From Pseudomonadales bacterium (GTDB lineage: Bacteria; Pseudomonadota; Gammaproteobacteria; Pseudomonadales; UBA5518), in the NCBI GenBank assembly GCA_024234165.1, contig JACKOP010000004.1:1-64000 (forward strand): a DNA stretch of 64,000 bases, given 5' to 3'. This document shows, piece by piece, positions 59,038 to 64,000 of this stretch. A program made the position numbers and the translations under genes. Each line of letters begins with the position of its first letter. Within the stretch, counting starts at the first letter, position 1. The notes under the pieces were generated by a model, which was not told the origin of the DNA, did no database searches, and saw only the letters and a list, made by a program, of their open reading frames with translations.

Positions 59038-59540
59038 ACGCGCACTGCGTGCGTGAACCGTGCTCCCCAGTAACCATCGTCGAGTCGTGACAGCATCACT
59101 CCCGCGCGGGTGGAAACGTGCAGGAACTGGCGCTTGCCGAGGTAGATGCCGACATGGCGTTCGCGCGCGGTCGTGTCGAAGAATACGAGGTCGCCGGGAC
59201 GCAGCCGCGCATCACCGACGAGCCTTCCGGCATGACGTTGTGCACTCGTATCGCGCGGCAACGCGATGCCGAAGCGCTGCAGATAGGTGAGCTGGATGAA
59301 GCCTGAACAATCGGTGCCTTCACGCGTGTTGCCGCCAAGGCGATACGGCACCCCGGCCCAGTCGAGATACTGCGCCAGCAGTGCGGCGCGCGTCGCCTCG
59401 CTGTCGGCCAGCGAGACCCGCCCGGGTAACGGTGCATGACGGTAATCCTGCGCCGCAGGCGACTGCTCGCGCTCACCCAGCCCGCTGCAACCCGCCAGCA
59501 ACAGCGCCAACAACGACAAGACGGCTGCAACACAACGCAT
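59028..59540 (-). CDS. NlpC/P60-family lipoprotein peptidoglycan endopeptidase
   Basis: A 170-residue lipoprotein from ATG 59540 (MRCVAAVLSLLALLLAGCSG). The lipobox LLAGC places the lipidated cysteine at residue 17. The NlpC/P60 domain has the catalytic Cys in GTDCSGFIQLTYLQRFGI and the His in RERHVGIYLG, with a third polar residue near FLHVSTRAG. It would cut peptide crosslinks or stem peptides in the periplasm, like Spr/MepS. It is the last gene of a four-gene minus-strand operon, four bases after DUF456. Confidence 0.92.
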   Translation of the reverse strand: MRCVAAVLSLLALLLAGCSGLGEREQSPAAQDYRHAPLPGRVSLADSEATRAALLAQYLDWAGVPYRLGGNTREGTDCSGFIQLTYLQRFGIALPRDTSAQRHAGRLVGDARLRPGDLVFFDTTARERHVGIYLGKRQFLHVSTRAGVMLSRLDDGYWGARFTHAVRVPP

Positions 59541-59544
59541 CGGC

Positions 59545-60033
59545 TCAGCCCGCCAGACGCATGAAAAGATAGATGCCGAGCATCGCGATCGCCAGCGCAA
59601 CCTTTACGGCTGCCCCCAGCACCAGTCCGATCGTCACGCCCACACCCGCGCGTCCGGCTTCGGACCAGGTGCGGCGCGCGCTGAGTTCGCCGGCCACCGC
59701 ACCGGCCAGCGGGCCAAGCACCACTCCGGGAATGCCGAAGAACACACCCACCAGCGCACCCAGCACCGCTCCGGCGGCAGCCTGCGGCGAGGCACCGAAA
59801 CGCTTCGCACCGAACGCACCCGCTGCAAAATCGACCGCGACGACCATCCCCGCAAGCAACACCAGCACTGCCAATGTACCCACGCCAGCGTACCTGAAAT
59901 CCTCGATCCATGCCGCCATCACCAGTCCGGCGAGCAGCAGCGCCGCACCGGGCAGCACGGGCAATACCAGTCCGGCCAGGCCCCCGACGACCAGGGCCAC
60001 CGCCACGACCCAGAGCAGGATCACCGGATCCAT
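59545..60033 (-). CDS. DUF456 membrane protein
   Basis: A 162-residue, strongly hydrophobic protein from ATG 60033 (MDPVILLWVVAVALVVGGLA). It has about five membrane helices with many Gly/Ala residues. The conserved DUF456 pieces LVLPVLPGAALLLAGLV and GVFFGIPGVVLGPLAGAVAG are clear. Function of the family is unknown. It sits between an acyltransferase gene (32 bases upstream) and the NlpC/P60 gene (4 bases downstream), which may hint at an envelope role. Confidence 0.9.
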   Translation of the reverse strand: MDPVILLWVVAVALVVGGLAGLVLPVLPGAALLLAGLVMAAWIEDFRYAGVGTLAVLVLLAGMVVAVDFAAGAFGAKRFGASPQAAAGAVLGALVGVFFGIPGVVLGPLAGAVAGELSARRTWSEAGRAGVGVTIGLVLGAAVKVALAIAMLGIYLFMRLAG

Positions 60034-60065
60034 ACCCGGTCACCCGGACCCGTCGATGGTGGTGG

Positions 60066-60689
60066 TCACGGCGACTGATTCGCCGGGATGCGGCCGGTGA
60101 ACTGGCGGTACCAGGCACGTATCCGTGCAAGGTCGCGCTCGTGGTCACCGCTCAGTTCTGCCACCGGCCCGATGTGCAGCAGCCGGTCCGGGTAGTGCCA
60201 TGCCACCTGCACCACCGGCAGGCGGGCGAGTTCCGCCACCCGCAGAAAGCCCGTCTTCCATGTCTCCACACGCGAGCGCGTACCTTCCGGCGTGATCACC
60301 ATCACGATCTGCTCGGCCTCGCAGACGCGCGTCGCGACCTCCTCGACCAATCCTGCCGGGGCGCCGCGATCGGTGGGAATGCCACCCGATGCGCGCAGAA
60401 GCACCGACAGGGGCCAGACGAACAGCGTGTCCTTGATCAGGTAGTTGATGCGAACACCGAGCGCGAGCATCGCGAACATTGCGATCACCCAGTCCCAGTT
60501 CGAGGTGTGCGGCGCAGCGATCACGAGCAGCCTGCGCTCGTCGGGCAGATTCCCGGTCACACGCCAACCGAACCAGCGTAACAGCGTACGGCCCACCCGC
60601 CGCGTGAGTGCATTACCGGATCGCGGTACGCTGGCAGGCAACTCCGGCACGATGTCTTCGTCGGGGCGCGTTCCGGCGTATCCGGCCAT
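60066..60689 (-). CDS. PlsC-like 1-acyl-glycerol-3-phosphate acyltransferase family protein
   Basis: A 207-residue protein from ATG 60689 (MAGYAGTRPDEDIVPELP). The acyltransferase active-site motif H-x4-D is seen in APHTSNWDWVIAMFAML. The phosphate-binding motif is VITPEGTRSRVETWKTGF. Between them lies DTLFVWPLSVLLRASGGIPT. It resembles the short cytosolic-membrane acyltransferases that accept lysophospholipids or other alcohols; the acceptor is uncertain. The ATG abuts the stop of the VOC protein gene, so the two are probably translationally coupled. Confidence 0.9.
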   Translation of the reverse strand: MAGYAGTRPDEDIVPELPASVPRSGNALTRRVGRTLLRWFGWRVTGNLPDERRLLVIAAPHTSNWDWVIAMFAMLALGVRINYLIKDTLFVWPLSVLLRASGGIPTDRGAPAGLVEEVATRVCEAEQIVMVITPEGTRSRVETWKTGFLRVAELARLPVVQVAWHYPDRLLHIGPVAELSGDHERDLARIRAWYRQFTGRIPANQSP

Positions 60690-61166
60690 TCAGGGCTCGT
60701 GCGGCATCTGCAGGAATTCGATCACCAGCGGATCACCGGCCCGCTCCAGATACGCGAACACGATGTCCGCCGACCAGCGCTTGTACCAGAACGGTGTGTA
60801 ACCAAGTGGACGCACGCGCTCGATCCACGCATCGGTGTCCTCGACACGGAACTGCAGGTGGTGGATTCCCTCCCTGCCCGCCTGGATGAACTCACCATGC
60901 GGACTCTCGCCACCACACCACTGGATCAGCTCGATTTCGATATCACCACTGCGACCGAACGCCATGTCCAGCTTCACGTCACACAGCCGGCCACGGAACA
61001 ACGCCTGTGACACCGATCCGTCCATCGTGTGGAACGGACCGAAAAACGGCTCATACAGGCTCATCGCCCGCTCCAGATCGCGCACCACGAAAGCGACCTG
61101 GCTGACTGGTGGAAAACCTTCGATCGGGGCTCGTGGTGTGGCCGGGCTGTTCGTCGTCGTTGTCAT
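60690..61166 (-). CDS. VOC (glyoxalase/bleomycin-resistance) superfamily protein
   Basis: A 158-residue protein from ATG 61166. Two beta-alpha-beta-beta-beta modules are evident: VSQVAFVVRDLERAMSLYEP and, after a linker, GIHHLQFRVEDTDAWIERVR, each starting with a metal-ligand region (Gln/His), and EIELIQW and PLVIEFLQ as acidic strand ends. The layout resembles methylmalonyl-CoA epimerase and related lyases or isomerases. The first usual histidine is a glutamine (SQVAF). The reaction is not assigned. First gene of the operon with the acyltransferase, DUF456 and NlpC/P60 genes. Confidence 0.86.
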   Translation of the reverse strand: MTTTTNSPATPRAPIEGFPPVSQVAFVVRDLERAMSLYEPFFGPFHTMDGSVSQALFRGRLCDVKLDMAFGRSGDIEIELIQWCGGESPHGEFIQAGREGIHHLQFRVEDTDAWIERVRPLGYTPFWYKRWSADIVFAYLERAGDPLVIEFLQMPHEP

Positions 61167-61313
61167 TGCGCCTCCCGCTCATGTTCTCGCCAAGGACAGT
61201 GCATCGAACTTCATGTGCCACGTCCCGGTGACGGACCGAAGTGGCGCTCGATCACATGCGCTGCGGATTGTTGCCCTCCGGTGACGATGACGCAAGTACG
61301 CCACCTGCCACCT

Positions 61314-62447
61314 TCAATCCACCATCGTCTCGCCGCGCGCACAGCGCTCACCCAGACTCGCGAGTCGCGCCGCGGTCGAACCGAGCGTCAATTCGTTGTG
61401 CCGTGCCCACAGGCAGTAACGCCAGGGAGCGTTGGCACGATCGACGCCGGCACCGCCATGCAGGTGCTGCGCGGTGTAACTCGTGCGGTGCCCCACGTCG
61501 CCGGCCCAGATCTTCGCGATATCGACTTCGACCGCAGCCGGTGAGCCACTGGCGAGCAGCGCCGCTGCCTGCCAGGTCGTCAGACGCAGGCACTCGACGT
61601 CGATGAAGCGATCCGCCGCGCGGTTGCCTACGGCCTGGAAGGTCGCGATCGGCACGCCGAACTGCTTGCGCTCCGAGGTATACGCCGCCGTCTGGCGCAG
61701 CAGCGTGTCGGTGACACCGAGCTGATGTGCGCACAGTGCGACCGTCATGTGTTCCACCGCGTGACGCAATACGTCGGCACCATCGCGCGGACCCGCGAGC
61801 ACATCGTCGGCAGTGACCGCGACATCGTCCATCACCAGCAACGACTGCGGCTCGTAGCTGCTCGTCTTCATCGGCACCAGCGTGACGCCGGGAGCGCACG
61901 GATCCACCAGCAACACCACCACGCCGTCGTCGCCTGCCGCTGCCAGCAGCACGCGATCGGCACGGTGCGCAAACGGCACGGCGAATTTCTCGCCGCTGAC
62001 CCGGTAGCCCGAACCGTCACGGCGAGCGTGCACAGCCGGCGCAGCGAAATCGCGTGTGGATTCCTCCTCCAGCGCAGCGGTAAGCACGATCTCGCCACGC
62101 GCGGCGCGCGGCAGCAGGCGCTCCTTCTGCGCGTGCGTGCCGAAACGCAGCAGAGGCGCCAGCACGCCACCCAGGTGAACCGCAAGCGGCAGCGGGGCAA
62201 TGCTGCGTCCGGCTTCTTCCATCAGCAGCGCCACCTCGAAAAAGCCGAAGCCCATGCCACCATACTCTTCAGGCACTGCGACTCCGAGCAAGCCGGCCTC
62301 GGCCAGTTTCGTCCACAGGCCCTGGTCGAAGCGTTCTGCGGCGTAGTTGTCGGAGGAAGCGAGCGTGGCTGCCGAGACCTGCTCACCGAGTATCCGACGC
62401 GCGAGACTCTGGATGTCGCGCTGCTCTTCCGAAAATCCGAAATCCAT
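61314..62447 (-). CDS. Acyl-CoA dehydrogenase, probable non-catalytic partner subunit
   Basis: A 377-residue protein from ATG 62447 (MDFGFSEEQRDIQSLARRIL) with GAGGG upstream. The fold is clear from VPEEYGGMGFGFFEVALLME, TAALEEEST in place of A-x-TEP, YTSERKQFGVPIATFQAVGN and QHLHGGAGVDRANAP. The MCAD-type catalytic Glu position reads TLGST (Leu for Glu), and no Glu is found at the alternative IVD-type site (VEHMTVALC). It pairs with the next-upstream acyl-CoA dehydrogenase gene (32 bases apart). The two probably form an alpha2-beta2 enzyme like the steroid side-chain FadE28-FadE29 type. Substrate is inferred to be bulky. Confidence 0.88.
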   Translation of the reverse strand: MDFGFSEEQRDIQSLARRILGEQVSAATLASSDNYAAERFDQGLWTKLAEAGLLGVAVPEEYGGMGFGFFEVALLMEEAGRSIAPLPLAVHLGGVLAPLLRFGTHAQKERLLPRAARGEIVLTAALEEESTRDFAAPAVHARRDGSGYRVSGEKFAVPFAHRADRVLLAAAGDDGVVVLLVDPCAPGVTLVPMKTSSYEPQSLLVMDDVAVTADDVLAGPRDGADVLRHAVEHMTVALCAHQLGVTDTLLRQTAAYTSERKQFGVPIATFQAVGNRAADRFIDVECLRLTTWQAAALLASGSPAAVEVDIAKIWAGDVGHRTSYTAQHLHGGAGVDRANAPWRYCLWARHNELTLGSTAARLASLGERCARGETMVD

Positions 62448-62479
62448 GCTGTAGCCCTCGCTGCAAGTCTTGCTGCCGT

Positions 62480-63667
62480 TCAACGTGCCGCACGCGGCAT
62501 CCACAGGCCGGCGGCAGAAATGATGTCGCGTTGCACTTCGTTCGCGCCGCCGCCAAAGGTCAGGATCGATGCGGTACGGTAGAGCAGCTCGATGCGCGCA
62601 CGCGCAACTGCGCCGACCTCCGAGTGGCGGCTGACCAGCGAGGCCTGCCCGACCACCTCGCCGAGCAGGCGGTAGAGCTCGACGAAAAACTCCGAACCGT
62701 AGACCTTGACCGCAGACGCATCGGCCATCTGCAGCGTGCCCTGCGTCATCGCCCACGCCTGCCGGTAACACATCAGCTTCAGCGCTTCGATGCCCGCGCG
62801 CGCGCGCGCCAGGTTCGCCTGCACCCAGGGCAGATCCGCCACACGCGAGCCATCGGCGAGCTGCGTATCGATCGCCCATCGCGTAATGGTGTTCAGCAGC
62901 ACAGCGGTCGGCCCGTAGTTCATCAGGCTCAGCCGTTCGCGGTTCAACTGCCCGGTGATCAGCTTCCAGCCGCCGTTCAGCTCACCGACCAGCTCGCGGC
63001 GCGTCACGCGTACGTTGTCGTAATAGGTCGCGTTGGTGCGCACACCCCCGAGCGTATGCACCGGCGTGCAGCTCCAGCCGGGGGAGCTGGTGGAAATCAG
63101 GAACATCGAAATGCCCTTGTGGCGCTTCGATGCGTCGGGATCCGTGCGCACCGCGAGCCACACGTATTCACTGATATTCGCAAGACTGGTCCACATCTTC
63201 TGCCCGTTGATGAGCCAGCCGTCGCCATCCGGCACCGCTGTGGTCTTCAGTGCTGCGAGATCGGTACCGCAGCCCGGCTCGGAATAACCGATCGCGATGC
63301 ACAGATCACCGGACAGTATCTTCGGCACGATCTCGGCACGGTGATGGTCGTTGCCGTGTTCGGCCAGCGTCGGGCCGATCGACTCCGAAGTCAGGAATGG
63401 GAACGGAAAGCCTGCACGCATCACCTCCTCGACGAAGATGAACTGTTCGAGCGGCGTCATGCCGCGTCCACCCAGCTCCTTCGGCCAACCGGTGCCGATC
63501 CAGCCGTCGCGCCCCATCCGGCGCATCGCGGCCTTCCACAGCGGGCCACCGCCTTCGCCGGGATTCACCTCGAGCTCCTCGGCAAGTTCAGGTGTGATCA
63601 GCTCCCGGAAATACGCACGCAACTCCCGACGCAGCCCTTCCTGCTCCGGCGTGAACTCCATCCGCAT
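62480..63667 (-). CDS. Acyl-CoA dehydrogenase, probable catalytic subunit (FadE17/FadE29-like)
   Basis: A 395-residue protein from ATG 63667 (MRMEFTPEQEGLRRELRAYF) with GGGGAG upstream. FAD and substrate motifs: GTGWPKELGGRGMTPLEQFI, GYSEPGCGTDLAALKTTAV, DGWLINGQKMWTSLANISEY and FGGGANEVQRDII. The C-terminal MCAD-type Glu is Gly here, but LNRERLSLM carries a Glu at the site used by isovaleryl-CoA dehydrogenase. It should oxidise an acyl-CoA to the enoyl-CoA and pass electrons to ETF. It is first in a two-gene operon with the other acyl-CoA dehydrogenase. The paired arrangement is typical of sterol or branched side-chain degradation. Confidence 0.92.
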   Translation of the reverse strand: MRMEFTPEQEGLRRELRAYFRELITPELAEELEVNPGEGGGPLWKAAMRRMGRDGWIGTGWPKELGGRGMTPLEQFIFVEEVMRAGFPFPFLTSESIGPTLAEHGNDHHRAEIVPKILSGDLCIAIGYSEPGCGTDLAALKTTAVPDGDGWLINGQKMWTSLANISEYVWLAVRTDPDASKRHKGISMFLISTSSPGWSCTPVHTLGGVRTNATYYDNVRVTRRELVGELNGGWKLITGQLNRERLSLMNYGPTAVLLNTITRWAIDTQLADGSRVADLPWVQANLARARAGIEALKLMCYRQAWAMTQGTLQMADASAVKVYGSEFFVELYRLLGEVVGQASLVSRHSEVGAVARARIELLYRTASILTFGGGANEVQRDIISAAGLWMPRAAR

Positions 63668-63916
63668 AGCGCACTCTCCCCTGTTTCCCGCCCTGCGCGA
63701 AGTGGCTGATCCTGCGCCGGGGAATGGCGATGCACAAGCCGCAAATGGGGTCAGTGCACGCTGACAAAACGGATCAGTACACCCGCGTACGGTTGCTGGG
63801 GTACGACGCCGGGATGTATCCTTCGCGCTCATTCCGACGCGGCTTTTCGCTGCGCCCCGATCACCTACCAGCAGCCGCAGCGGCGCGATGCCGCGAACGG
63901 CGTGCGGAGCAGACGC

Positions 63917-64000
63917 ATGAGTGCAAGACCCCGAGTCGCTGCCCTGGAAGGCTGGTTCACGCTCGACGAGCATGAACCGCGTCTCCTCGGCTCGCGCTGC
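63917..64000 (+). CDS. Probable zinc-ribbon OB-fold (DUF35) protein, 5' end only
   Basis: ATG 63917 opens a frame to the window end (28 codons) reading MSARPRVAALEGWFTLDEHE then PRLLGSRC. The pattern G-W-F-x4-E-x2-P-x-L-L-G-S-R-C is how many DUF35/zinc-ribbon OB-fold proteins begin, with the cysteine as first zinc ligand. Such proteins accompany thiolases in CoA-dependent catabolism, which would suit the divergent acyl-CoA dehydrogenase pair. Only the N-terminus is seen, so the call is tentative. Confidence 0.5.
   Translation, partial: MSARPRVAALEGWFTLDEHEPRLLGSRC

Noticed and set aside
63724..63916. Plus-strand frame after the acyl-CoA dehydrogenase start
   Set aside because: It has no motif or ribosome site and overlaps the better candidate starting at 63917 in another frame.

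Overview
The window is GC-rich, roughly 65 percent by eye, and densely coded on both strands. It looks like a chromosomal segment of an aerobic gammaproteobacterium. Supporting signs are the single-chain AceE-type pyruvate dehydrogenase, OxyR/Dps, Kup, GpsA, a DeaD-type helicase with a DbpA domain, and a fatty acyl-CoA reductase closely resembling the Marinobacter enzyme. There are no rRNA or tRNA genes, no transposases and no CRISPR array. The abundance of short-chain dehydrogenases (SDRs), acyl-CoA ligases, acyl-CoA dehydrogenases and TonB receptors suggests an organism that degrades hydrocarbons, lipids or steroid-like compounds. I cannot name the genus.

Layout. 1-9 kb: a partial quinone-oxidoreductase-type gene, a Dabb-domain protein, an SDR, aceE-aceF, and an old-yellow-enzyme/FadH-type flavoprotein. 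9-13 kb: an SQR-like flavoprotein, a two-domain alcohol-forming fatty acyl-CoA reductase and an SDR, all on the plus strand. 13-18 kb: a tightly overlapping operon tetR / zinc alcohol dehydrogenase / TorD-type chaperone, divergent from an SDR plus long-chain acyl-CoA synthetase. 18-19 kb: a 49-bp tandem repeat and a small secreted protein with 11-residue repeats. 19.4-23.5 kb: a block of visibly lower GC with a crotonase-fold protein, an MmgE/PrpD protein and a CaiC-like ligase, followed by an SDR. 24.5-29.8 kb: two TonB-dependent receptors, the upstream one interrupted by an in-frame TAG. 29.8-30.3 kb: seven copies of a 71-bp palindromic tandem repeat.

30.3-37.3 kb holds the most distinctive cluster. 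It is a minus-strand operon encoding, in transcription order, the gamma (heme b), beta (four Fe-S clusters) and alpha (Tat-exported molybdopterin) subunits of an ethylbenzene dehydrogenase / steroid C25 dehydrogenase-type enzyme, then a sulfotransferase and a DUF1214 protein. No delta chaperone is present in it. The TorD-family gene 19 kb away is a candidate partner.

37.5-64 kb is mostly housekeeping with some accessory genes. It holds a DEAD-box helicase, gpsA, cytochrome b561, and a sulfide:quinone oxidoreductase with all three catalytic cysteines. Next come a DUF2892 membrane protein behind a palindromic operator, an SDR, a large bifunctional penicillin-binding protein, and an Xaa-Pro aminopeptidase with a zinc-ribbon M50-like protein and kup. 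They are followed by an APH-type phosphotransferase, and dps divergent from oxyR across an octamer repeat. A duplicated MarR regulator then leads an emrAB-type efflux operon behind two palindromes. The segment ends with an NlpC/P60 - DUF456 - acyltransferase - VOC operon, a paired acyl-CoA dehydrogenase operon, and the start of a probable zinc-ribbon OB-fold gene that runs off the window.
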